Below are positions 1-5,995 of a stretch of DNA of 6,207 nt, piece by piece. The first letter of the stretch is position 1, and each line of letters opens with the position of its first letter. Source of the DNA: Hyphomicrobiales bacterium. GTDB taxonomy: Bacteria; Pseudomonadota; Alphaproteobacteria; Rhizobiales; HXMU1428-3. The stretch covers positions 1-6,207 of the forward strand of contig JAJFHW010000335.1 in NCBI GenBank assembly GCA_021775385.1, in the 5' to 3' direction. The notes below the pieces were generated by a model that had not been told where the DNA came from, made no database searches, and saw nothing but the letters and a program-made list of their open reading frames with translations. A program made the position numbers and the translations under genes.

Positions 1-479
1 TGGCAGTTGCAATCGCCCTCAAGGCTAATAGTATTTATTTAAGTTTTACAGCGTTCATGGGGCGTATGGGGGTTGCCGAATTTGCTCATGCGCTTGCTCA
101 TTTGAAAGTACCCGCTCAGTTTGTGCAAATTCTTCTTTTAATGGTGCGCTATGTAGATGTTTTGCGGTTAGAGCTTGAGCGCTTACGCATCTCTATGAAA
201 TGCCGAGGGTTTCGCTATTCGACAAGCTGGCATTGCTGGAAGAGTATTGGTCATTTAATCGGAATGTTATTTGTTCGCTCAATAGAACGAGGTGAGCAAA
301 TTTTAATTGCCATGAAATGCCGAGGATTTCAGGGCACCTTCCCCCTTCTTCATCATTTTCATTATGGTGGCCAGGATACTCTTTTGATACTCACCTTCTT
401 TTCAGGCCTTTTTCTTTTTTTATATGCAAGCTCTTTGATTGATTTCGCCTCTATTTTGGAGCTTTTTCACTATGGCTGA
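1..479 (+). CDS. cbiQ: CbiQ/EcfT-type transmembrane component of an energy-coupling-factor (cobalt/nickel) transporter, 5' partial
   Basis: The reading frame is open from the left edge (first full codon at base 3) to the TGA at 477-479, so only the last ~158 residues are visible. Family members are usually about 230-260 residues. The protein is the membrane scaffold that couples a substrate-binding S component to the ATPase. Diagnostic features are a conserved stretch RYVDVLRLELERLRISMKC and two copies of the coupling motif MKCRGF, encoded at 195-212 and 312-329. These correspond to the two XRG motifs on the cytoplasmic helices of EcfT proteins that dock into the ATPase; the usual alanine (ARG) is cysteine in both. 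A hydrophobic segment near the C-terminus (QDTLLILTFFSGLFLFLY) fits the last membrane helix. The ATPase gene follows with an 8-base overlap, typical of cbiMNQO operons. The family call is firm. Cobalt versus nickel specificity cannot be read because the S component lies outside the window. Confidence 0.85.
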   Translation, partial: AVAIALKANSIYLSFTAFMGRMGVAEFAHALAHLKVPAQFVQILLLMVRYVDVLRLELERLRISMKCRGFRYSTSWHCWKSIGHLIGMLFVRSIERGEQILIAMKCRGFQGTFPLLHHFHYGGQDTLLILTFFSGLFLFLYASSLIDFASILELFHYG

Positions 480-1128
480 TCCTTATTTTTCACTGCAAAA
501 CATTTCGTTTGCTCGTTCCGGGTTTTCTCCCCTCTTTCGAGATTTAAATTTCAAAGTTTTGAAGGGAGAAAACATTGGGGTGATTGGCGGCAATGGAGCA
601 GGAAAAACCAGCCTCTTTCATTTGATGATGGGTTTGTTGCTACCAAACTCAGGTGAGATCATTGCCTTTGGTAAGCATCGCAAAACTGAAGATGATTTCT
701 ATGATGTGCGTACAAAGGCCGGTTACCTGTTTCAAAACTCTGATGATCAATTGTTTTGCCCTACCGTTGAGGAAGATGTGAGCTTTGGCCCTTTAAACTT
801 AGGGATGAGCCACAACGAAGCAAAAAAGGTAACGTCAGAGATTTTAAATCAATTAGGTCTTTCTGGTTTTGAAAAACGGATTACTCATCATTTGTCTGGT
901 GGGGAGAAACGTCTTGTCGCACTTGCCAGTGTTCTTGCCATGAGACCTAAAGTTTTATTGCTTGATGAACCAACTACCGGCCTTGATGATTTGGCTTATA
1001 AACGCCTTGCCGACATTTTAAGAAACCTGGATATTTCTAAAATTATCATTTCTCATGACGACGCGTTTTTATCTGCTTTAACTGAGAAAACCTATCGCCT
1101 TGAAGATGGGCAACTACACCTCACCTAA
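472..1128 (+). CDS. cbiO: CbiO-type ABC ATPase of an ECF cobalt/nickel transporter
   Basis: This 218-residue ABC ATPase should hydrolyse ATP on the cytoplasmic face to power the CbiQ-containing metal importer. Every motif is present: Walker A GGNGAGKT (residues 39-46), Q-loop Q88 in YLFQNSDDQLF followed by the CbiO-typical PTVEEDVSFGPLNLG, signature LSGGE (141-145), Walker B VLLLDEP (161-167), D-loop GLDD (170-173) and switch histidine H195 (IIISHDD). I chose the ATG at 472 because a GGAG sits at 458-461, the first domain strand begins right after, and it overlaps the cbiQ stop (ATGGCTGA), implying translational coupling. An in-frame ATG at 439 would add 11 residues that lie inside cbiQ and have no ribosome site. 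At 218 residues the protein is short; many CbiO/EcfA proteins (about 250-280) carry a C-terminal extension that is missing here. It is intact, and probably the last gene of its operon given the terminator just after. Confidence 0.9.
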   Translation: MADPYFSLQNISFARSGFSPLFRDLNFKVLKGENIGVIGGNGAGKTSLFHLMMGLLLPNSGEIIAFGKHRKTEDDFYDVRTKAGYLFQNSDDQLFCPTVEEDVSFGPLNLGMSHNEAKKVTSEILNQLGLSGFEKRITHHLSGGEKRLVALASVLAMRPKVLLLDEPTTGLDDLAYKRLADILRNLDISKIIISHDDAFLSALTEKTYRLEDGQLHLT

Positions 1129-1131
1129 AAG

Positions 1132-1162
1132 AAAAGCCCTCCAAAATTTTGGAGGGCTTTTT
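1132..1162. terminator. Bidirectional intrinsic terminator between convergent cbiO and the chemoreceptor gene
   Basis: The sequence has a perfect inverted repeat with arms GCCCTCCAAAA and TTTTGGAGGGC (1136-1157). It is preceded by AAAA (1132-1135) and followed by TTTTT (1158-1162). Read on either strand it gives a GC-rich stem followed by a run of U, so it should stop transcription of cbiO (ends 1128, plus) and of the chemoreceptor gene (ends 1187, minus). The GGAGGG arm could resemble a ribosome site, but no reading frame follows it. Confidence 0.9.
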
Positions 1163-1186
1163 AACAGTCTTACTATCTAGAAATGT

Positions 1187-2677
1187 TTAAGCTGCAATTT
1201 CGTTTAAAAAATTATCAATTTCTAATCTGAGACGATCTGCATCTTTCTCAAGCTTTGTAGACGCATGATGCACCTCCTCTGCTGATACGCTGGTTTTATC
1301 AGCCGAGTGATCAACACCAGAAACTGCGCTTGCTAATTCAGCTGAGTAAGATGCGGTTTCTTGAACATTTGAAGAAATTTCACTTGTCACTGCTCCTTGC
1401 TCATTCATTGCATCAGAAATTGAACTTGAGAGCTTATCAACCTGTGTCATAGTGTGGGCAATATCATTAATCTCTGTTGCGGTATCTTTTGATGCCGCCT
1501 GAATATCTTGAATATGTTTTGCAATTTCGCTTGTTGCTTGACTAGTTTGCTCAGCTAGCGATTTAACTTCAGCTGCAACCACAGCAAAACCTTTGCCGGA
1601 TTCCCCTGCTCTTGCCGATTCGATTGTTGCATTCAAAGCTAGTAGATTTGTTTGCTCTGCTATTTCTTCAATTAAATTTACAACAGTTCCAATACTATCT
1701 GCGGCTTCTGTTAATGCACGTACTCTTGTTGAGCTTTGACGGGCTTGGTCTGTAGCTTTGCGCACAGCAGAAGAGGTATCTACAACCTGCGTTGAAATTT
1801 CAGAAACGGAGCTTGCTAATTGTTCAGCTGCACCTGCCAGAGACCGTACATTATTATCAGCTGATTGAGAGGCTGAGCTTGCAGTGCCTGCAAGCTCAGC
1901 TGTATGTTTTGCGATATCAGTTAGTTCAATTGCTGAACCTGTCATTTGACCGGCTCCTTGTCCCACCGCTTTAATGAAGCTATCCATTCTTGATCTGAAA
2001 CTTTCAGCTATTTCGGTTAAACGTTCCTTGCGCTCTTCTTCATGCCTTACAGCGGATTTTTTCTGCTCGGATGCCATGCCTTCGGCTTTGGCAGTTGCTT
2101 TATTTGCTTCGTCGAGCGCTTCGCCCACCCTGCCTGCAGCTGTTTCCATATTTCCGACAATCCAGTTCACACCTTCCTGGGTGATGAATATAGTCACGAG
2201 GTGGATCATGGTTAAGACGATGCCAACGCTGCCAATGAACGCTGCTGCCGGATCTAGAACTGCGGCACTTAATGTGAAACCCATGGCGCAAACTGCTGCG
2301 ATTGTTGTTGCTTTCTTATCGCACCAACCTGAGAGAATGGCGATCACTGCAATGAGACCGAACTGTGCTTCAATTTGCAGCGGATTGCCTCGAAGCATAA
2401 TGATCAAGGCGATCATGTTCACTGCCAGGTTCGCACTTGTTACATATCTGGTTTGCAAATCCATGGGCTGCGTTCTCAACAGATAGGTCGAATAAATGGT
2501 GAGACCAATTGCAAAAAGCAAAGGGAATGCAGAGGTGTTAAAGTCTGACCAAGTTAAAGGGAAGACACTTGTCATCAAATCAGATGACACATAAGCCATG
2601 GCAGACAACATCAATGGCAACCACATCATCACTGTGAGGAATACAACAAAGCGTCTGCGTAATATATTCAAATCCAT
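1187..2677 (-). CDS. Methyl-accepting chemotaxis protein with a polytopic membrane sensor region
   Basis: This 496-residue chemoreceptor should signal through CheW/CheA to the flagellar motor. The N-terminal ~168 residues contain about six hydrophobic segments (near 10-29, 50-67, 81-95, 105-118, 124-141 and 144-166) joined by short loops, so there is no large periplasmic ligand domain. A charged, coiled-coil-like stretch follows (about 180-225), then the cytoplasmic signalling domain (about 230-490). The hairpin tip is near-canonical: [18 protein letters not shown] (338-355), [20 protein letters not shown] (356-375). I see no clear HAMP domain and no C-terminal CheR-tethering pentapeptide such as NWETF; the protein ends in FLNEIAA. 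The start is the ATG at 2675-2677, with GGAAGG at 2686-2691 (minus strand) eight bases upstream. No chemotaxis genes are adjacent, so it looks like a stand-alone receptor gene. The ligand is unknown; the membrane-embedded architecture suggests sensing at or in the membrane (inference). Confidence 0.92.
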   Translation of the reverse strand: MDLNILRRRFVVFLTVMMWLPLMLSAMAYVSSDLMTSVFPLTWSDFNTSAFPLLFAIGLTIYSTYLLRTQPMDLQTRYVTSANLAVNMIALIIMLRGNPLQIEAQFGLIAVIAILSGWCDKKATTIAAVCAMGFTLSAAVLDPAAAFIGSVGIVLTMIHLVTIFITQEGVNWIVGNMETAAGRVGEALDEANKATAKAEGMASEQKKSAVRHEEERKERLTEIAESFRSRMDSFIKAVGQGAGQMTGSAIELTDIAKHTAELAGTASSASQSADNNVRSLAGAAEQLASSVSEISTQVVDTSSAVRKATDQARQSSTRVRALTEAADSIGTVVNLIEEIAEQTNLLALNATIESARAGESGKGFAVVAAEVKSLAEQTSQATSEIAKHIQDIQAASKDTATEINDIAHTMTQVDKLSSSISDAMNEQGAVTSEISSNVQETASYSAELASAVSGVDHSADKTSVSAEEVHHASTKLEKDADRLRLEIDNFLNEIAA

Positions 2678-2912
2678 TTTATTTTCCTTCCATTCATACA
2701 GGATGCAATCATTTCATTTGACTACTGATAATCCGTATAGAATTGACCCTTGTACTATAGGCCAAAAAACGGTAAAGCTAAGGTAAACGTTTCGTCTAAT
2801 TTATTGTTTTTATTGATTTTATTTTGATCCAAATTTTACGAAACCTTGGTTTTTGGAACCTTACTTTTCACCTTGTACTTGCGTTGGAATGTTTCTTTAC
2901 AAGAGAGCTAAC

Positions 2913-3656
2913 ATGACCGATACAACACAACCACCATCACCCTCCACTTCTGCTCAATCACTTGATGTTTTTTCAAGTTCCTCTAAAGACGAGCAACAAT
3001 CTCAGATAGCCATTTATGTTTATCAAAGCCCAATTCGTGCCTGGCATTGGCTCAATATGTTTTGCATTATTGTGCTTTGTGTCAGTGGATATTTTATTGG
3101 GAGCCCACCGCCAACACTTTCAGGTGAGGCGAGTGATCATTATTTGATGGGCTATACGCGCTTTGCGCATTTCGCGGCTGGCCAGATCATGGTTTATTTA
3201 TTTTTGGGACGCATATTTTTTGCGTTCACCGGTAATAAGTATGCCAAAGAATTATTTTTATTACCTGTTCATTCACAAGAATGGCGAACTGGATTTTTAG
3301 AGCAAATTAAATGGTATTGTTTTGCAAATAATCAGGCACCACAATTTGTGGGCCATAACCCTGTCGCTCAATGCATTATGTTTTTTGGTTTTGTGTTGCC
3401 TGCTATTTTCATGATTCTTTCTGGACTTGCTCTTTATGCTGAAGGGCTTGGCATGGGACACTGGCTTTATAATGTTACTGATTTTATGCTGCTATTTTTT
3501 GACGGCACCATGGCCATTCATACCTATCATCATCTTGGTATGTGGGTGATCATCTGTTTTATCATGTTGCATTTATATGCTGCGTTTCGAGAAGAACTTG
3601 TCTCTCGTCAATCTATGATTTCCACGATGATTTCTGGTTGGCGCATGTTCAAGTAA
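2913..3656 (+). CDS. HyaC/HupC-like Ni/Fe-hydrogenase-type cytochrome b subunit (bis-heme b, four-helix)
   Basis: This 247-residue inner-membrane cytochrome b would take electrons from a periplasm-facing partner and pass them to quinone. Residues 34-247 follow the E. coli HyaC pattern recalled from memory: YVYQSPIRAWHWLN, SGYFIG.P.P..SGEA, MGYTRFAHFAAG, GHNPVAQ, MAIHTYHHLGMW and ISTMISGWR. Expected heme ligands by motif position are H45, H86, H206 and H220. Four membrane helices lie near 46-64, 84-106, 152-176 and 205-224. The ATG at 2913 has a modest AGAGAG six bases upstream. In-frame alternatives (ATG 2889, TTG 2853) lack ribosome sites and lie outside the homology. The first ~32 residues are rich in Ser, Thr, Pro and Gln, an extension longer than HyaC has. 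No hydrogenase structural or maturation genes are in view, so the partner may not be a hydrogenase; a general cytochrome b561-type role is the alternative. I leave the symbol blank for that reason. Confidence 0.85.
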   Translation: MTDTTQPPSPSTSAQSLDVFSSSSKDEQQSQIAIYVYQSPIRAWHWLNMFCIIVLCVSGYFIGSPPPTLSGEASDHYLMGYTRFAHFAAGQIMVYLFLGRIFFAFTGNKYAKELFLLPVHSQEWRTGFLEQIKWYCFANNQAPQFVGHNPVAQCIMFFGFVLPAIFMILSGLALYAEGLGMGHWLYNVTDFMLLFFDGTMAIHTYHHLGMWVIICFIMLHLYAAFREELVSRQSMISTMISGWRMFK

Positions 3657-3689
3657 CAAATTTTTGAAAATTTCTTGATTTATACTCTT

Positions 3690-3740
3690 ATTCAAATTCG
3701 TCTCTTTTATAAAAGAGACGAATTTGAATCATTTTCTTTT
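3690..3740 (+). terminator. Probable terminator of the cytochrome b gene: 40-base perfect palindrome plus T-rich tail
   Basis: Bases 3690-3729 form a perfect inverted repeat with 20-base arms and no spacer. The left arm begins ATTCAAATTCGTCTC and the right arm ends GAGACGAATTTGAAT, with the centre TTTTATAAAA. In RNA the central A/U pairs would open into a loop above a GUCUC/GAGAC stem. The tail at 3731-3740 is ATTTTCTTTT, T-rich but interrupted by one C. It begins 33 bases after the cytochrome b stop and faces the bufferin operon, so ending the upstream transcript is the simplest role. The arms are unusually long and AT-rich for a terminator, and a protein-binding or cruciform role is possible. 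Confidence 0.6.
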
Positions 3741-3853
3741 AAGGCAATATTATGGCCTAAATGGTTAGTTTCGTTTTTCTAGTTATTAAGTTGAATTTTT
3801 CTTCTTTTTTTAATTTTCTCTGCAATCAAACCACTCTCTAGCTCGTTATTGTT

Positions 3854-3883
3854 CTGACAGAATTATTTAACCGTGACTTTAGA
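3854..3883 (+). promoter_or_regulatory. Candidate bufferin operon promoter (sigma-70-like), tentative
   Basis: CTGACA (3854-3859) and TTTAGA (3878-3883) are separated by 18 bases and lie 76-105 bases upstream of the bufA start. Each matches the housekeeping consensus only partly. The -35-like element sits inside a small palindrome, TTCTG-A-CAGAA (3852-3862). GTGA and TCAC half-sites (3873-3876 and 3884-3887, seven bases apart) bracket the -10-like element, which could be an operator. If the operon is driven by the adjacent ECF sigma factor, the true promoter would look different and may lie elsewhere in the gap. I could not find the GTAACC/CGAA-type pair recalled for Caulobacter SigF. Confidence 0.25.
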
Positions 3884-3958
3884 TCACAATGGTTTTTGGC
3901 GTGGTTTGAATGAGATTGTCTATTTTTATGGATTTATCCTTATTTTATGGAGAGCGTT

Positions 3959-4246
3959 ATGAAAAAAACAACACTATCTACACTTGCAGCTGCCGGTATT
4001 ATGGCAACTGCTGGCCTTGGTGCAACAGCAGCTTTTGCTGTGCCTGATAGCCCTGCAACATGGGAAAAATGCGCTGGCGTTTCTAAAGCTGGTAAAAATG
4101 ACTGTGGCGCTATGGATGGCAAGCATGCTTGCGCAGGCCAAGCTAAGGCTGACAATCTGAAAACAGATTGGGTTTACCTACCAAAAGGCACATGTGAGAA
4201 AATCTCTGGCGGTGCTGTTGTTGGTGAAAAACCAGCGAAATCGTAA
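3959..4246 (+). CDS. bufA: BufA-type bufferin precursor (DUF2282), secreted four-cysteine RiPP
   Basis: This 95-residue protein is the precursor of a ribosomally made, modified copper-buffering peptide. Residues 1-27 form a Sec signal peptide: MKKTT, a hydrophobic Ala/Gly-rich core, and AFA before the likely cleavage point ahead of V28. The mature part (68 residues) shows the DUF2282 pattern WEKCAG, GKNDCGAMDGKHACAGQA, DWVYLPKGTCEKISGG, with four cysteines at 38, 49, 58 and 79. In studied bufferins the two middle cysteines are converted to thiooxazoles and the outer two form a disulfide (recalled family knowledge); here those would be C49/C58 and C38/C79. The ATG at 3959 is chosen because GGAGAG (3949-3954) sits four bases upstream and the K-K-T signal start is natural. 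The in-frame ATG at 3947 overlaps that ribosome site. The modifying enzyme gene follows 28 bases later. The family call is firm; the metal is inferred. Confidence 0.9.
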   Translation: MKKTTLSTLAAAGIMATAGLGATAAFAVPDSPATWEKCAGVSKAGKNDCGAMDGKHACAGQAKADNLKTDWVYLPKGTCEKISGGAVVGEKPAKS

Positions 4247-4260
4247 ACTCTCTTATTTGA

Positions 4261-4265
4261 AGGAG
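4261..4265 (+). promoter_or_regulatory. Ribosome binding site fixing the bufB start
   Basis: AGGAG lies nine bases before the ATG at 4275. It decides between that start and an in-frame ATG at 4194, which lies inside bufA and would add 27 residues unlike the family. Confidence 0.75.
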
Positions 4266-4274
4266 TTCAGACCT

Positions 4275-5141
4275 ATGAAACGTTCATCTCTTGCTTCGGT
4301 TAAATCTGCGGGACTTGGTTTCCGTATGCCACATTTCGCGGATATCATGAAGCGAAGAGATGAGGTTCCTTGGATTGAACTCCTTCTTGATAATTGGCTC
4401 TGTGAAGACGGCATTGTTGCCGACAGATTAGAGCGACTTATCAATACATTCCCTGTTACGTTTCACGGGGTTGGGCTGTCTATTGCTTCCTCCTCCCCAG
4501 TTGATGAAGAGTATTTGCAGCAAGTCAAAACTCTACTAGATAAATCTGATGCACTAGTCTATTCGGAACATTTGAGTTTTTCTCGCACCAAGTCTCAATT
4601 TATTCCCGACCTTTTGCCATTTCCCTTTACAACTAAGACGCTTGAACATATCGCTAATAAAATTGACTTTGTTCAAACATCTTTAAATCGGCAAATGTTG
4701 ATCGAGAATGTTTCGGCTTATATTGATTTCCCCAATAATGACTTTAGTGAAGAAGACTTTATCACTGACCTTGTGAAACGCACCGGGTGCGGCCTCTTGC
4801 TTGATGTTAACAATATGTATGTCAACCAAGTTAATCTTGGACGCGATGCGGAGAAAGCTCTTAAACATTTACCTCTTGCAGCAGTGCAAGAGGTTCACCT
4901 TGGCGGACATGAAACCTCTGAGGGATTTTTAATTGACGCGCATAATAACAAAGTTTGTCCTGAGGTTTGGGAAATTTACCAACAGGCCATTAACCTGACC
5001 GGACCTGTTGCCTCTCTTATTGAATGGGACAATGATATTCCCTCATTTGAGGTTCTTCTTGGTGAACAGCAAGTAGCACAAGGCATTTTAAATGCTGCTA
5101 AAGCTAACAAACCTCTTGTTGATGAGATCAAATATGGATGA
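4275..5141 (+). CDS. bufB: BufB, DUF692/MNIO-family multinuclear non-heme iron peptide oxidase
   Basis: This 288-residue cytoplasmic enzyme should oxidise cysteines of the BufA precursor with iron and oxygen. It has the length and motif order of DUF692 TIM-barrel proteins: GLGFRMPHFADIM (14-25), WIELLLDNWL (33-42), FHGVGLSIAS (63-72), YSEHLSFSR (96-104), LLPFPFT (113-119), IENVSAY (143-149), GLLLDVNNMYVN (173-184), VHLGGHE (207-213), LIDAHN (219-224) and LIEWDNDIPSF (248-258). Likely iron ligands, by family pattern, are H64, H99, E144, D177, H208, D221, H223 and E250, with N180 nearby; all are present, so the enzyme looks intact. The ATG at 4275 has AGGAG upstream, and the family homology begins within ~12 residues. 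It lies 28 bases after bufA, and its stop overlaps the bufC start (ATGGATGA), implying translational coupling. The family is certain; the thiooxazole reaction is inferred from its BufA partner. Confidence 0.93.
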   Translation: MKRSSLASVKSAGLGFRMPHFADIMKRRDEVPWIELLLDNWLCEDGIVADRLERLINTFPVTFHGVGLSIASSSPVDEEYLQQVKTLLDKSDALVYSEHLSFSRTKSQFIPDLLPFPFTTKTLEHIANKIDFVQTSLNRQMLIENVSAYIDFPNNDFSEEDFITDLVKRTGCGLLLDVNNMYVNQVNLGRDAEKALKHLPLAAVQEVHLGGHETSEGFLIDAHNNKVCPEVWEIYQQAINLTGPVASLIEWDNDIPSFEVLLGEQQVAQGILNAAKANKPLVDEIKYG

Positions 5142-5952
5142 GAAACAGAAAAATTCCATCTTACTTGATGAAACAGAAGATGCATTTGACGCTTTAATGC
5201 GCGGTGAACTTTCAGATTTATCCGAACTGTTAAAAGATACGCCCATTGGACAATCTGTCGGTGTGAATGTTTATCGTCAAACCTCAATGTCAGCGCTTAT
5301 CAATGCGATAAAAGAGACGTTTGAAACGTGTCGGCACATATTGGGAGATGATTACTTCAACCAATGCGCAACTTCTTTTTGCCAACTCTACCCCCTCTTT
5401 CAAAACGATCTCAATTCTTATGGCTCAGACTTTCCTGCCTACATGGTCGAACTGGTTGAGACCAGAGAGGAATTGGCAGCTCTTAAATTTTTATGTGATC
5501 TGAGCTCTTTAGAATGGGCTTTGAACGAGACTTTTTTTGCAAAGAAGAAGCGCCCCTTTGATCTAGAAAAATTTGGAAAATTGACTGACGAGCAAAGAGG
5601 GAAACTTATTCTTAAACTTGGACCAGACGTTCGGCTTTTACACTCTCACTATAATGTGAAAGATATTTACACCTTTCACAGACAAGAAGAGAATATAATC
5701 AATGAACGCTCATTTGATGTGATCTCAAGCGACCATTTCTATGTAATACATCGTGGTTCAGCAGAGACGAACTTCGAACTTCTTATTGAGCAAGTTGATA
5801 CTTATAATTATTCCGTTCTTAGCGCCATAAAAAATGAAAGTTGTTTTATTGATATTTGTGAAAATTTCGCACGAGAAATTGACGGAGATATGCAGCCCCC
5901 CCCTTTTGGAGATTATATTTCTAAAGGGATTATAAGTGATTTTATTTTATAA
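5134..5952 (+). CDS. bufC: BufC, DUF2063-family partner of the MNIO enzyme (putative precursor-binding protein)
   Basis: The 272-residue product carries an N-terminal DUF2063 domain (about residues 12-130). Recognisable landmarks are VNVYRQTSMSALINAIKETF (44-63; the family usually has VYRNN...L..AL...FP), LGDDYFNQCATSF (70-82), YGSDFPAYM (96-104) and LKFLCDLSSLEWA (117-129). The C-terminal half (about 150-220) has weaker resemblance to the second BufC domain. In MNIO pathways such proteins are thought to deliver the precursor peptide to the iron enzyme; the 'DNA-binding' label on DUF2063 is old and doubtful. The start at 5134 overlaps bufB by eight bases with GAG at 5124-5126 upstream; the frame is open further upstream only within bufB. 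A run of eight C (5896-5903) lies near the 3' end, encoding part of QPPPF. A slip there would change the last ~16 residues. Confidence 0.85.
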   Translation: MDEKQKNSILLDETEDAFDALMRGELSDLSELLKDTPIGQSVGVNVYRQTSMSALINAIKETFETCRHILGDDYFNQCATSFCQLYPLFQNDLNSYGSDFPAYMVELVETREELAALKFLCDLSSLEWALNETFFAKKKRPFDLEKFGKLTDEQRGKLILKLGPDVRLLHSHYNVKDIYTFHRQEENIINERSFDVISSDHFYVIHRGSAETNFELLIEQVDTYNYSVLSAIKNESCFIDICENFAREIDGDMQPPPFGDYISKGIISDFIL

Positions 5953-5978
5953 TGATCAGGACGTCTAAGACCTGATCA
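5953..5978 (+). promoter_or_regulatory. Hairpin/inverted repeat between bufC and the ECF sigma factor gene
   Basis: TGATCAGG (5953-5960) and CCTGATCA (5971-5978) are perfect inverted 8-base arms around a 10-base loop, starting directly after the bufC stop codon. No T-run follows (AAAGCGAGC), so it is a poor intrinsic terminator. It could be an attenuating or RNA-stabilising hairpin that sets relative levels of bufABC and the sigma factor, or a protein-binding site. Its function is not shown by the sequence. Confidence 0.5.
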
Positions 5979-5995
5979 AAGCGAGCCCAGACTAA

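Larger units (their letters stand above)
3657..3958. other. AT-rich intergenic region carrying a terminator-like palindrome and the probable bufferin operon promoter
   Basis: This 302-base gap lies between the cytochrome b gene and bufA. It holds a 40-base perfect palindrome near its left end, a long T/A-rich stretch (about 3730-3820), and several short symmetric elements about 70-130 bases upstream of bufA. I found no supportable coding sequence. A 39-codon frame opening at ATG 3928 has no convincing ribosome site and runs out of frame through the bufA signal peptide. Confidence 0.7.

Noticed and set aside
1974..2486. A 170-codon plus-strand frame opposite the chemoreceptor gene
   Set aside because: It is the mirror of a well-supported MCP coding region, with no ribosome site and no recognisable motif.
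2743..2766. TTGACC at 2743-2748 as a -35 element for the cytochrome b gene
   Set aside because: No acceptable -10 lies 16-18 bases downstream, and it is ~165 bases from the start codon.
2789..2844. GTTTCGT (2789-2795) and ACGAAAC (2838-2844) inverted repeat upstream of the cytochrome b gene
   Set aside because: Seven-base arms 42 bases apart in AT-rich DNA are expected by chance; there is no other support.
2853..2912. N-terminal extension of the cytochrome b from TTG 2853
   Set aside because: There is no ribosome site, a rare start codon is needed, and the added residues have no family match. The ATG at 2913 is better placed.
3873..3887. CRP/FNR-type site
   Set aside because: GTGA and TCAC are seven bases apart, not the spacing of a CRP site, and it is not an FNR TTGAT-N4-ATCAA box. 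It is kept only as an unnamed symmetric element.
3928..4047. A 39-codon Cys-rich frame (ATG 3928) upstream of and out of frame with bufA, considered as a leader peptide
   Set aside because: There is no convincing ribosome site. Its cysteines come from reading the bufA signal sequence in another frame.
3940..4155. A 71-codon minus-strand frame antisense to bufA
   Set aside because: The Ala-rich translation simply mirrors the bufA signal peptide and mature region.
4976..5287. A 103-codon minus-strand frame across the bufB/bufC junction
   Set aside because: It is antisense to two family-assigned genes, and its composition fits a shadow frame.
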